This document shows, piece by piece, positions 33,385-43,995 of a DNA stretch of 64,000 bases; the stretch's first letter is position 1; each line of letters starts with the position of its first letter. Location of the stretch: positions 5,136,501 to 5,200,500 of the forward strand of contig JAPNXP010000001.1 in the NCBI GenBank assembly GCA_028753945.1, read 5' to 3'. Position numbers and translations under genes: made by a program. This stretch comes from Hexactinellida sp. DTS-2022 (taxonomy: Eukaryota; Porifera; Hexactinellida). The notes below the pieces were generated by a model. The model was not told where the DNA came from. It was given only the letters and a program-made list of their open reading frames with translations, and made no database searches.

Positions 33385-33548
33385 CAGGGTCCAATTAAGG
33401 TCTTCGTAGGCCCTAGGCACTTTGAGGATACCAGGCAGCAATTAGGCCCCAAATTTTTCGTAGGCCCCAAAATTTCGTTCGTAGGTCCCAAATTTTTCGT
33501 AAGCCCTAGGCACAGTGCCTACTGTGCCTATTGGATAATCCGGCCCTG
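33385..33548. mobile_element. hAT-type MITE
   Basis: CAGGGTCCAATTAAGG at the left and ATTGGATAATCCGGCCCTG at the right, inside an exact 8-bp duplication GTTTTATG (33377-33384, 33549-33556). Confidence 0.9.
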
Positions 33549-33913
33549 GTTTTATGGAAGAAAATACTAGTAAGTTGTAACTCGGATACTACTTGTATTT
33601 TAGCATGTGGTTGCTTTATAATTTTTTAGAATTTTTAGATTGTCGCCATTTTGTGATTTAGTAACCTTTGGAGTGATAATTATAACTTATCATAATATAG
33701 TATATCATATATATTATATAACTATTCATTAAATTTAAATAAATCCCTATTTTAGTATTCCTGTTATAAAATTTTTAGAAAGTAGGAAGGAAATGAAATT
33801 TATGATATTTGAATAAAATCATTTTACCTAAATTGTTACCGTCACCATTAAATGGCGCCTAAACAGTTTAACCAGAAATCTGAGATTTTCACAGGTAATT
33901 CCATTGGACTCGC

Positions 33914-34069
33914 CATGGGCGGCGCGGCCGCACCCCGCACGGGTGATTCACCCGCGGGCCCCTCAACCGATTACAAAGGGGGGCCTCTAGTTCAGGTCCC
34001 ACGGGGCCCTGGACAAAGGGGACTAGTAGGTCGATCACCCGGGGGGCCCCAAAAGCCGCGCCGCCTCTG
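33914..34069. mobile_element. hAT-type MITE, GC-rich
   Basis: CATGGGCGGCGCGGC at the left and GCCGCGCCGCCTCTG at the right, inside an exact 8-bp duplication GGACTCGC (33906-33913, 34070-34077). Very GC-rich compared with its host sequence. Confidence 0.88.
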
Positions 34070-34560
34070 GGACTCGCAATGGTTGATTACCCCATATACA
34101 ATGCAAATTATGCCAATAGGAAGCATAGTTTAGCTTAGAATAAAATTACAAAACTGGACTCTTATTTTTTATTACGATTCGGTAAGCATGTGTAACCGTA
34201 TATGTATAGTAGGCCATGCCTGGGCATATGAAAATGGTCTCGCACGGCCCTGAGACTGATCTTTTGAAAAAATAGAGAAAAAATAGAGCAATGATATTCA
34301 GGTAGATACAAAAGGAGAGCGTGTTCCTTTTTTTGTTGTTGATGGCACTTGATGCTAAAGGAATGCATCATATTAAATTAGATTACTAACTGATATAGCT
34401 TTGATTAAACTACAAGAACACTGAGTTCAATATAAATTATGGAAGTATCAACTTACTTATGCATATTAATTTTCACTCTGGATATATTATATTCTACAAT
34501 CTGGATACAATCGTTAAAAATCTATATCTCCCCAGCTACCGCAAGTAACTTATTGAATCA

Positions 34561-37500
34561 ATGGCAACTAAAAACGAAGGAGAAACGCTGTATCAATTTT
34601 TGAAAAATAGAAATTTTGAGAAATATTTCCTAAAATTTCAAGAGCAGGGAGCTGATGATGTGAAAGATGTTTTAGATGGTATAGATAAGGAAATCTTGAC
34701 CCAGAATATTGGAATGAAACCACTTGAAGCAAACAGATTCTTGAAGATGATTGTAGAATACAAAGTGAGATAAAATGAATTTAATTAATTTAATATCTAT
34801 AAATGCTAGATTTAATATACCGAGTTAATTGATGCAGTGTGGTTTAGGCGAATCCATAATTTCATAAACAAAGAAACACGTTCTTAGTATCTTAAAAACA
34901 CTTTTGTTATGAAATTTATATTGTGTACTTTATTTAGGAAGATACTGGAGAGGCAGAAGATATTCAAGAAATTTCGCGGTTACAGTCAAAAAGGGTTAAA
35001 ATGAATATTAACTATCAGTTTTTCACTACTCTGCAGCCACCTATCATGGAAATTTGTGCATTAAACGCAGAGAGGTTGCATTATTATGACTTAGTTAATA
35101 TAATTTGCGGTCGGGAATTTGATCAGCTAGGAGACAAAATGACCGTAGAGTTGTACACCTGTGAAGGTTATCCTCTCGCTATTAATCCGGGTGCCTATAT
35201 TCGTAAGCTCTCTGACTGGTGTCTGGAAGCTTATCCCGATACCCCAATGTTGTATGCTATTCCTCGCCCTAAGATATACACTGATAAGCAAACTAAACAC
35301 ACGACCAAAACTCTAACCAAAGGGAAAGATAAAATTCATATTTCGAATATAAACTGTTCTGTAAAAGCAAATTGTGGAATAAGTACCTATTATGAACTTG
35401 TTAATACCATACAAGATATAACAGGAATTCCAGCACATCTTATAAAACTGAAATGTAATAACGAATTAATATTGGAGCCAGCATCTGAACATGTACCTTT
35501 AAATAAATTGAACATTCCTATTTCAAAAGATATTGTCATCGAATTCATGACATTAGATGAATTTTGGAGTCCATTATGGTGTAATAATTTCAGTTACTTA
35601 CAGTATCAACCCACCTGGAATAAACAACAGAGCAAGTACGGCACTACTCATTTCTTTAGCTGTCTCTACTCTCTATCTGACTGGATGTTTGAAAATATGG
35701 AAAATAACAATGGTTTTCATTTAAAGACGCTCGGGCATTTACGAAATTTAACTGGATGCCCTCCATTAATCCATTCTCTCTACTTACTATTTACAAAACA
35801 GAATATCACATTGCCTCACTTAGTTTCAATTTCAGAAATCCTAGTAAAGCTTTTTATAAATGCAAAACCGAAACAGTACAAAGAAAAAGGTTTCACAGGA
35901 GCAATAATTCAAGATTGTGAAGTGACAGAATACACCAACTTATTTTGGTCATATATCTTATCCAGAGCTGAACAGAATCACGCCAATTCAGAGTGTTTCA
36001 AACAGTTTTCTCTTATTGGTCATTTAGCAGAGTCTAAAATGGAGAATCCCTTGGCGGTAACTAATCCAACAGGTAGTTTGCATATTGTTGATCAGAACAC
36101 TTACAAAGGACCGAAAGAGAATACTTAAATGCTTCCAGATTACAAGAGATTAACCACATCATTCCTAACTGGAGAGGCATTTGTATGGCAGTATATCCCT
36201 ATGCACCCTTGTGGAATTGATTTAACACCTGAATGGGAGGGGCTTAAGTCTGAAAATAAAAACTACCCACCTCTCTGTATTCAACCACCTCTCCAAGTGA
36301 AATCATTTGAATGTCTTCCACCGGCTATGATTCCTATTGATAGCGATAAAATAGCTGTGTATATCGGCACAGCGAAAGATGCCAGTAATAATCATGAGTA
36401 TTTCGATGTATTAAGTGGTGAAAAAATATCTTTTGACGCTGAGGAGCTCGATAAAACTCTTAAGCTAAAACCTCCACAATGCTTGGAAATGATGCCAACT
36501 GCTTCATCAGGTAATGAAATGGGCAGGCTTACAAGGCATCCAGATGAGGTTACTTTGGTAATACTTGATACGAGTGGTTCAATGGAATCTAAATACCTAG
36601 ATGAAAAGAGTAAAAATGAATCCGTGATTGAAGCATTTCTCGCTTTTTCTGATAGAACATACGCCTACGACTTGAAGCATGCGATAGGACTGATTCTTTT
36701 TACAAACTCTGCCGTTTTGCAATATCCAATTTCAGAAAATTTAAAAGATTTCTCTTCACAATTCACTTCCTTCCCTGCTGGTCAAATGACGTCCGTTTAT
36801 GACGCAATTGAATTTGCTTTTCAAAAGTTTAATGAATTTGATGCGACCTATCCACAATACAGTCAGGTTCCTAAGAGGTTGTTGTGTCTCACTGATGGCG
36901 GTGATAACTCTTCTAAAATCACACCAGAACAAGCAATGAACATATTGTTAAAGAGAAGAATAATAATGGATGCTGTACTACTGGACACGGAGTTAACCTA
37001 TACTCATTATATTGCCAAAGCCTCCGGTGGCTATTCCTTTCAACCAAAATCATCACAAGATCTGCTCTCCATCTTTGAGAACGAACCAATGTTAACTCTA
37101 CGTATGAGGAAACAAGTTATGCCACTCTTATCTCCATGTGACGATTCAGATCCAAAGTTATCACAATCTAGAAAAGGAAGAGATTTACCAGATTCCATAC
37201 CACCACCTTTGCAATTACATTTAGGAGCTTCCTATGTACAATTTTTCAGAAATCAATTTGCATCAACAATTTGCAGTGGTTGGCTAACAGACAATATTCC
37301 TTCTGATTATGATGATATTCCAGAACATGCAATCCCAGACAAAATGAACAAACCTGTAGTAACAATGCATAAATGTCTAACATTTGCTATGAGACAGAAA
37401 CACCTGGGAAATATAGTTTATAACTTAACACACACCAAACGGTTGCTACAAGAATTAGCACACTATGCAACAAACCCACACAAAAGCTTCGAAATTTTTC

Positions 37501-38188
37501 CTTGCGAAGAAAGCATTGATTTTTGGCAACTGATATTAGTTGGACCTGAAAACACTTGTTATGAAGGTGGAATATTTCATTTGTTCATTGAATTCACAGA
37601 TAAGTATCCTTCCAAACCTCCAAATATACGCTTCCTTACTCCGATATACCACTGCAATATAAACCAAGCTGGTAAGGTATGTCATTCAATATTGGACAGG
37701 TTTTACGTTCCAGGTCTTAGGATAAGGAATATTTTGGATTACGTCTACGGACTGTTAATGGACCCTGCTCCTGATGACCCTCTCGATTCTGTTAAAGCAA
37801 ACGAGTTGAAATTCAATGCAATTTCGTACAACAACAATGCACGAGTTTATACAGAAAAACATGCGAAACAGTTCCCAACTACTATTGACCTCCAAATGAA
37901 AATCCTCGGAAAAAATTCGCCTGCTGATGTAGAACTTGTCTGTCCCCTAACACAGGAGTTATTTGTTGATCCTGTTAGCAATAACGAAGGTGATACTTAT
38001 GAGCGGGAGGCAATATTATGTCATCTCAGAAGTGGACATAATTATGACCCATTCTAATCTCACGTTTACCTTTGAAAGAGGAAGATCTTCGTCCGAATAA
38101 AACGGTTATAAAGCTAGTTGAACAATACATGAAACAAGTTGGAAATGCTGCTAATATTAAGGGTAAACTCATCCTTAAAAAGGTTTAG
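34561..38188 (+). CDS. SAM / ubiquitin-like / VWA / E2 (UBC) / U-box fusion protein
   Basis: The exon model is 34561-34764, 34938-36072, 36139-38057, then a shifted tail 38054-38188; about 1,130 residues. Exon 1 is a SAM domain (TLYQFLKNRNFEKYFLKFQE through NRFLKMI). The GTGAGA donor and TTATTTAG acceptor join it in phase 0. Residues about 100-178 may be a first beta-grasp fold. About 198-272 resemble ubiquitin (CSVKANCG, IQDITGIPAHLIKLKCNNEL). 275-430 is mostly helical and unknown. A VWA domain (about 581-753) keeps its metal site: DTSGSM at 590, Thr in QMTSVYD, and LTDGGD. An E2 domain (about 877-1023) has LLQELAHYATNP, YPSKPPNIRFLTPIYHCN and the catalytic-position Cys961 in GKVCHSIL; HPN has become HCN. 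A U-box follows (CPLTQELFVDPV, GDTYEREAI). E2 and E3 modules in one chain imply ubiquitin transfer within a single protein, with SAM/VWA as docking or sensing parts; that role is inference. An in-frame TAA (36126) lies inside a possible 66-nt intron. The U-box tail (SRLPLKEEDLRPNKTVIKLV) is in the -1 frame. AT-rich coding sequence. Confidence 0.75.
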
Positions 38189-38442
38189 GTACATGGTACA
38201 TAGGGCAAGGCGTTAGAGCATATGTCATTTGAATTGGATTTTTTATTACTGTTCCCCTATTATAGTTCCTATATTATTATTATGTGAATACTGGTTGTAC
38301 ACATGTGTTACTCTTGCTTGTTTTTAGTTTAACTTAACACAGATATTCAGAAAGCATTCACATGGTTTATTTCCCAATTAATTAATTAAATTAGAGATTT
38401 ACAGTTTCGAATTGACTATTAGTTCTATTTTAAGAACAGTAA

Positions 38443-38617
38443 TACAGTTCAAACCGGTTTTTTCTAACCATTTCTTTTCAGATAAAAATAGTAAGAAAAA
38501 ACCGATAGTTAGAAAAAACCGATGAAAAATACAGTATAGTTGGAATTTCTTACAAAAGATTGCAATACTAATTGTTAGAATAAACCGATAAGTTAGAATA
38601 AACCGGTTTCGACTGTA
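38443..38617. mobile_element. Tc1/mariner-like MITE (AAACCGGTTT family)
   Basis: TACAGTTCAAACCGG and CCGGTTTCGACTGTA ends. It is nearly identical to 27040-27230, about 255 bp downstream of the ubiquitin-ligase fusion gene. Confidence 0.85.
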
Positions 38618-38716
38618 TTATCTATTCATATACACTGGTTTCTTTTGGAAAAATTAACTATACTATTGATTCTCAAGGAAATCAGTATTTGATATAGAGA
38701 CTAACTTCCAGACTTT

Positions 38717-39516
38717 TACTGTGCCGACTATACTATAGTATAGTGGCCCAGTATTGAAATCACTGCCTGTATTATTACTGTGCCGACTATACTATAGTAT
38801 AGTGGCCCAGTATTGGAATCAGTGCCTTTATTATTACTGTGCCGACTATACTATAGTATAGTGGCCCAGTATTGAAATCACTGCATTTATTATTTTTACT
38901 GTGCGGTGCCGACTATACTATAGTATAGTGGCCCAGTTCTAATTTTACTGTCTTGGTTATTATAATAATACTCATAGCTCCCAAGTGACCCGCATTTGAG
39001 CATCGAAACCCGCTGACCCGCGAAGGTCCTCGAAAAACCCGCATTGGAAAAATAAATTTCTGGAGCACAATTCTCTAAAATCAGATCAGTATTAAGACTA
39101 AGCACGCTTAAAACACTTAAATAGTTCCCTTTTTGTTCATTTTAGTTACTCTTATTCAGTAAATAGGTAGTAAAACTTGTCTTTTTCCTATAGAAACTAA
39201 CATAAATATGTCAAAATGGCTTTACCAATCTAATTTTAAGTATATAAGAGTCCTAACTAATCTCCAAACGAGTCCACACCCCTTCGAATAGGGGGGGGGT
39301 GAGTGAGTGACCCGCATTGGACCATCTCAAACTTGGGAGGTATGTTACTGTGCCGACTATACTATAGTATAGTGGCCCAGTCCTAATCTTAGTGTTTTGG
39401 TATTTTATTACTGTGCCGACTATACTATAGCTATAGGATAGTGGCCCAGTTCTAATCTCAGTGCCTTGGTTATTACTGTGCCGACTATACTATAGCTATA
39501 GGATAGTGGCCCAGTA
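38717..39516. repeat. Satellite of palindromic TGTGCCGAC units
   Basis: Seven copies of a 37-43 bp palindrome beginning TACTGTGCCGACTATACTAT and ending TAGTGGCCCAGTA start at 38717, 38776, 38835, 38897, 39346, 39409 and 39474. The first three lie at an exact 59-bp period, with the 22-bp spacer also conserved (TTGAAATCACTGCC-like). Later copies carry an extra CTATAG insertion. Between the fourth and fifth lies about 375 bp with inverted ends CATAGCTCCCAAG and CTTGGGAGGTATG, probably an insertion. Confidence 0.85.
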
Positions 39517-40479
39517 TTGGTCTTTGCTTTAGTTATTACGTAGTCCGTATTCTCTCCACAGAACAGAGTTTAATTAACTAAGTGCCCAAATTTTCAGGAT
39601 ATGTGTCTCATGGGTTACAGATGTGCACCGGTGGTCACGATTTTGATTACATTTATTTGGACACATTTTTACACCTATTTAATGTTAGAAAAGAACAATA
39701 AATGGTGCGAAACTATTCAATTTCTATGCATTCGATAGAGAATATGATTCTACACCTTTTCACAGTGCACGAATTTTCAAATTGAGTTTAGTTTGTGCCA
39801 CAATTGAGTTGCAAATTCCCTTTGTTTACTAACACTTCAGTTCAATTGAAAGTGTTTAATCAAATTCTATTGTTTCAACTCGTTATTATAATATTCTGAG
39901 ATCGGTTAGGCTTCTATTTTCCAATTGAAAACTAAGATTTTACATTCCATAACAACGACAGATTATGTGATTATATTTACTTCTGCAAGAATACGCTTTC
40001 ACTTAATATACTGATGTAATTAATTATATAATTAATTCAGTCCGTATTTTGACTTATATAGATGCTTCCAATTTGTTTATTAGGGGTAATCGAGTGTGCG
40101 AAATTGAAATATGGTAGCCAAATTAATTATATTTACTATTTATGACAAGAGAATCCTTATAAGTTATATAGAGCTGAGCTTTGTAGAGTTCAGATTTTTT
40201 CACATACTAAAAGCCCAGGCTTACTTTCTAAAAGTTAATTTCAAAGTTTGGGGAAAAACTGACCTTTCTCAGTGCCTGAATACACATACTGAAAAACTCA
40301 ACTCTACTAGAGCTGAGCTCTATACGTATAAGTAATTTCTTATGACAAATAATTAATCTTAATAAATTTCAGTTGACATTGAAGTAGGGAAAATTCCCAA
40401 ACTCGACTTTCTCAACTTTTATTGGATTATTCCAAATATACTCAAGTTTTATTGGAATATTCCAAATATATTGTAAGCG
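39517..40479. other. AT-rich intergenic DNA
   Basis: No gene or clear repeat is supported. 40431-40473 has a short direct repeat CAA(A/G)TTTTATTGGA.ATTCCAAATATA leading into the following satellite. Confidence 0.4.
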
Positions 40480-40645
40480 GGCATATAGGGGTAACTGGCA
40501 TATAGGGGTAACTGGCATATAGGGGTAACTGGCATATAGGGGTAACTGGCATATAGGGGTAACTGGCATATAGGGGTAACTGGCATATAGGGGTAACTTT
40601 TGGCACCCGCATGTAAGCGGGTGCCAAAAGTTACCCCTATATGCC
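40480..40645. repeat. 17-bp tandem array ending in a 29-bp-arm hairpin
   Basis: Seven perfect head-to-tail copies of GGCATATAGGGGTAACT occupy 40480-40598. The last copy starts a hairpin of 29-bp arms (40582-40610 and 40617-40645) with a 6-nt loop, whose stem continues TTTTGGCACCCGC. This gives three overlapping spurious open frames on the minus strand rich in YPYMPVTPICQLPLYA. Confidence 0.95.
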
Positions 40646-41045
40646 AAAACTCCATAAATGGGGGGAATGGACAAATCCTAACATGATTCTTATAAAATAA
40701 TACAATATTTCCAATAAATCTACTCTAAAGTTCTACAGAAAAAATATTTTCGATTGATCTACTCTGATGTTTTTAGAAGAAATCAGCTAGTGTAGATCAG
40801 CAGTTAACTAAATTGTCATAATATACAAATAATAACTAGAACGTGCATGAATGTGTGTGTTATATGAATACTTTGTATAATATAGCATATATAATGTTTT
40901 TCCAATTGAATTTTATAACCGGGGAATGGGGGGCAATTGAAATTTCCCCGTCCCATGCTCCCCCACTTATAGAGGTTCCACTGTAGATATATACACCCAC
41001 CCACCCAGGCTTGTGTTTTAATAGTATAGATTTATACATACTAAT

Positions 41046-41537
41046 TTGGTAATTAACATTAATCTCAGAGATGATACAAGATAGAAACAAACTTTCAATT
41101 TATCAATTGATCCTTATGCAACTTAACGCCTCTACAAATGGGTCTTTACACCTTGAGGTGATGATGACATTGTCAAAAATATGTGTTTTTACAATTTTGT
41201 AAATTCTGTATTTCGAATGGGTTGGTTGGTGTTGGGTGATTACCCAACACGAACATAAAAAACGCTGACTCATCACTTATTATATTCTACTGAAACTTGA
41301 ATATCTTTGAAATGAAGTGAGCTAGAACGAAACTTCCAACTCACTAAGGGTCGTTGATTTTTGAAAAACCTTTCTGAAATAATTTAACACCTTGATAGTG
41401 ATGATGACATGGCGAAAAAAAATCCTAAATTGCAGCTGTGCCAACAGCATTTTCCTTTGGAGGCACTATCAATAAACCACCACCAAAATATAGTGCCACC
41501 AAAGGAACATGTGTCGGCACAGCTGCAATTTTGGAGT
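41046..41537. mobile_element. Foldback MITE with associated flank (left of NHL gene)
   Basis: 41424-41537 is the CAGCTGTGCC foldback MITE (AAATTGCAGCTGTGCC / GGCACAGCTGCAATTTT ends, inner TTTGGAGGCACTATC / TAGTGCCACCAAA). 41046-41420 is about 375 bp that recurs inverted at 44118-44480, including ATGATACAAGATAGAAACAA and CACCTTGAGGTGAT words. MITE plus flank may be one longer element family. Confidence 0.6.
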
Positions 41538-41624
41538 TTATCTGTGGTAGAGTACAGGGAAATGTGAATAGTGTACTTTCTATTTCACCACTTGACACCT
41601 CTGATAATGCCATATATTAACTGG

Positions 41625-41632
41625 TATAAATA
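41625..41632 (+). promoter_or_regulatory. TATA box of the NHL-repeat gene
   Basis: TATAAATA lies 59 bp before the ATG at 41684. Transcription starting about 30 bp downstream would leave a leader of about 30 nt, which is A/C-rich (AACAAAACAACTAACAACAA). Confidence 0.55.
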
Positions 41633-41683
41633 CAGACAAGATCTGAGATTAATCATAAAACAAAACAACTAACAACAAATCGA

Positions 41684-42859
41684 ATGGCTGAAAGATTCCC
41701 ACAAAGCGAGCTCCCAATTAACACCTTCATTGAAGTGGAACAGTTGATCCGTTCTACCTTTGATAGAATAATTGGAACAGCGACTGAGAGGAGAGACCAG
41801 TTGCTAGACCAGCTGAATGACATGAGGCTGGACTATCTCAACAAGGAAGAGACAAGAAGCAAACAAGTGTCTGACATCAAAAAGTTAATTTCACAACTCG
41901 TGGAGGCGAGTATCCAGCAAAATCCTATTGTCAAACTGAAAGAGGATCAAATCAAGAATTTGGAAAATGAACAAAAGATATACGAAAAACCAACTTCAGT
42001 CCCTTTCCCTGGATACAGTACTGAGGGATTGGAATCTCTCCTGGAACAGCTGAGGGGATTTGGAACTGTTGAGGAGGTAGGGGGACCTTACAGAAAGAAA
42101 ATTAATCCTGTCAGGAGATTCGGGAAGGGAGGAGAAAAGAAAGGAGAGTTTGACTTGCCTTCTGGTTTAGCTCTTTACAGAAATGAGAGTATCTACATTG
42201 CTGACACAACTAATAGCAGAATTCAGATATTCTCAACAGCTGGTAAGTTCATAGCGGAATTTGGTAAGGAACAGCTATATAGACCCTACTCCATAGCATT
42301 CTATGACAAATGGGTGTTTGTTAGTGATGATTATATAGGAGCTGTATATAAGTTCCAAATAACAAACAATAAATTTGTTTGTCAGAGTGCTATAGGATAT
42401 CTGGATTTTCCTCTTGGCATAACAGTAGATACAAATGGAGAGGTGTTAGTGGCAGATCGTAGCCATAATAGAATAGCAGTCTTAAATTCAGAATTGAAAT
42501 TAGTTGTTAGAGAAATAGGAAAAGGTAAACTCAAATTACCCCGTGATGTGAAAATAAATAAAAATAACATTTTTGTGGCGGACACTAATGAGATTAATAA
42601 CATACATGTATTCTCGAAAACAGGTGACATAATTAGAAGTTTTATAAATTTAGATAATGGGAATGGTACTATTTATTTGTGTTTTGATTTGAATAATAAA
42701 ATTATTGTTAGTGATTGTGTCAGAAAGTCAATACAAATATTTACAATTGAAGGAGAGCTAATACACAAAATAGTTTGTGAGAGTACTCCAAGAGGAATAG
42801 CTGTTGATAATAATAATAATATTATTTGTGTATGTGAAGATGTTGTTTATATTTACTAG
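41684..42859 (+). CDS. Coiled-coil / NHL-repeat propeller protein
   Basis: 391 residues, one exon, AT-rich. Residues about 15-90 are predicted coiled coil (TATERRDQLLDQLNDMRLDY). After a linker with VPFPGYSTEGLESLL, about six NHL-type blades follow from residue about 150: LPSGLALYRNESIYIADTTN, RPYSIAFYDKWVFVSDD, FPLGITVDTNGEVLVADRSH, LPRDVKINKNNIFVADT, CFDLNNKIIVSDCVRKS and PRGIAVDNNNNIICV. NHL propellers bind proteins or RNA, as in TRIM-NHL ubiquitin ligases. This protein has the coiled coil and propeller but no RING or B-box, so it is TRIM-like rather than a ligase by itself. The last blade is short and ends at VVYIY. No neighbouring gene appears co-regulated. Confidence 0.85.
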   Translation: MAERFPQSELPINTFIEVEQLIRSTFDRIIGTATERRDQLLDQLNDMRLDYLNKEETRSKQVSDIKKLISQLVEASIQQNPIVKLKEDQIKNLENEQKIYEKPTSVPFPGYSTEGLESLLEQLRGFGTVEEVGGPYRKKINPVRRFGKGGEKKGEFDLPSGLALYRNESIYIADTTNSRIQIFSTAGKFIAEFGKEQLYRPYSIAFYDKWVFVSDDYIGAVYKFQITNNKFVCQSAIGYLDFPLGITVDTNGEVLVADRSHNRIAVLNSELKLVVREIGKGKLKLPRDVKINKNNIFVADTNEINNIHVFSKTGDIIRSFINLDNGNGTIYLCFDLNNKIIVSDCVRKSIQIFTIEGELIHKIVCESTPRGIAVDNNNNIICVCEDVVYIY

Positions 42860-43268
42860 TTTGTTGTAATAAGAATATTCTTTGTTGGAGTTTATATGTT
42901 TTCCAGGAATTTCTTGGGCGGAACTTTTATTTGGAGAATTAGTTTGACCACACACAAAGATTTACATCTGTTTTAAATTTTGTGTAAATTGGCATTTTAA
43001 GCGCAGAATACACTATGTAACTGTTTAATGCAACATCGTGGCATCGTACAAGTTGAAGTTTGTTTTCAGAATGTTTCAGCAACATATCCGATGCAACTTT
43101 GTTCATCGTATTTAAAATAGTTTAATTACTTCAAGTTTAATTACTCCAATGAAACAATACATCGTAGTGTTGAAGTGTTAATCTACTTTTCATAATTAAG
43201 TTTAAATTATGATCAAACAATTAAAAATTAAATTAATAACAATAACAAATTGGATTCTGACAAGTGAC
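42860..43268. other. 3' flank of the NHL gene
   Basis: AT-rich with no repeat boundary seen. It ends with TTCTGACAAGTGACAGTTTTAC, one unit of the tandem array that resumes at 45699 beyond the hAT insertion. Confidence 0.5.
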
Positions 43269-43805
43269 AGTTTTACCAAAGGTGGGCACAGTTAACCAAA
43301 AAGTTAACTTCGTTAATCGTTAATCCGTTAACCAAAAAGTTAACTTCGTTAACAGTTAATTCGTTAACAGTTAATCCGTTAACACGTTAAAAATGTAACG
43401 GAAGTTAACGTTAATCCGTTACAGTTAATTTATATTATACAAACAACAACAAATCAGTTTTTTTGCTATAAGACATCTCAAAAAGTGCTCTAACTATAAA
43501 ATGTTCCTTTGTTGGGTCATTCAAGCTAAGATATATGCTAGCACAACCTTTATATCGTATAGTCAGCAAATAATAAGGGAAATAAGTTGTTTAAGGGATG
43601 TTGACTAATATAGATATAAGATTCAAATTCACATAAGTGTCACTATTGAAAATCTAAAAATACACTAAACGGTCAAAAGGATTTAAACAATAATACTTTG
43701 TATTCATACATTCAAGCTTCTAGCACGATAATAACATTTGTAGATGCTTCAACATTGATGTTTACATAAAACGATAAGTTGACCAAAACAATTAATTTAC
43801 GAGAA

Positions 43806-43946
43806 TACTTATCCACCGATCATCGGCGTTTGTATTAAAAAACCTCGCTACTTTCTACCGATGATGTTCTTTATAAACTTTAAAAAAAAATCGGTAGAAA
43901 GTAGCGAGGTTTTTTAATACAAACGCCGATGATCGGTGGATAAGTA
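43806..43946. repeat. Perfect inverted repeat, 57-bp arms, 27-bp loop
   Basis: Arms 43806-43862 and 43890-43946 pair exactly, starting TACTTATCCACCGATCATCG. A related sequence at 46990-47160 continues through the corresponding place without this structure, so it appears to be an insertion. Confidence 0.93.
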
Positions 43947-43995
43947 AACTCTTAATTTACATTTTATGGAGATGTTAAACTCATTAAGTATAAAA

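Larger units (their letters stand above)
33040..34215. mobile_element. Long-inverted-repeat element with two nested hAT MITEs
   Basis: A left arm (about 33040-33200) and a right arm (about 33838-34140) are inverted copies, both with GTTTAGGCGCCATTTAATG and GGGTAATCAACCATTGCGAG-type words. The same family is intact at 54701-55491. Exact hAT-type MITEs at 33385-33548 and 33914-34069 are inserted in it. Confidence 0.7.

Noticed and set aside
38717-39516. Regularly spaced palindromes resembling a CRISPR array
   Set aside because: Spacers are conserved, not unique, and the genome is eukaryotic; it is a satellite.
40369-40674. Three minus frames rich in YPYMPVTPICQ repeats
   Set aside because: They are the 17-bp satellite read in three frames; a 17-bp unit cycles through all frames.
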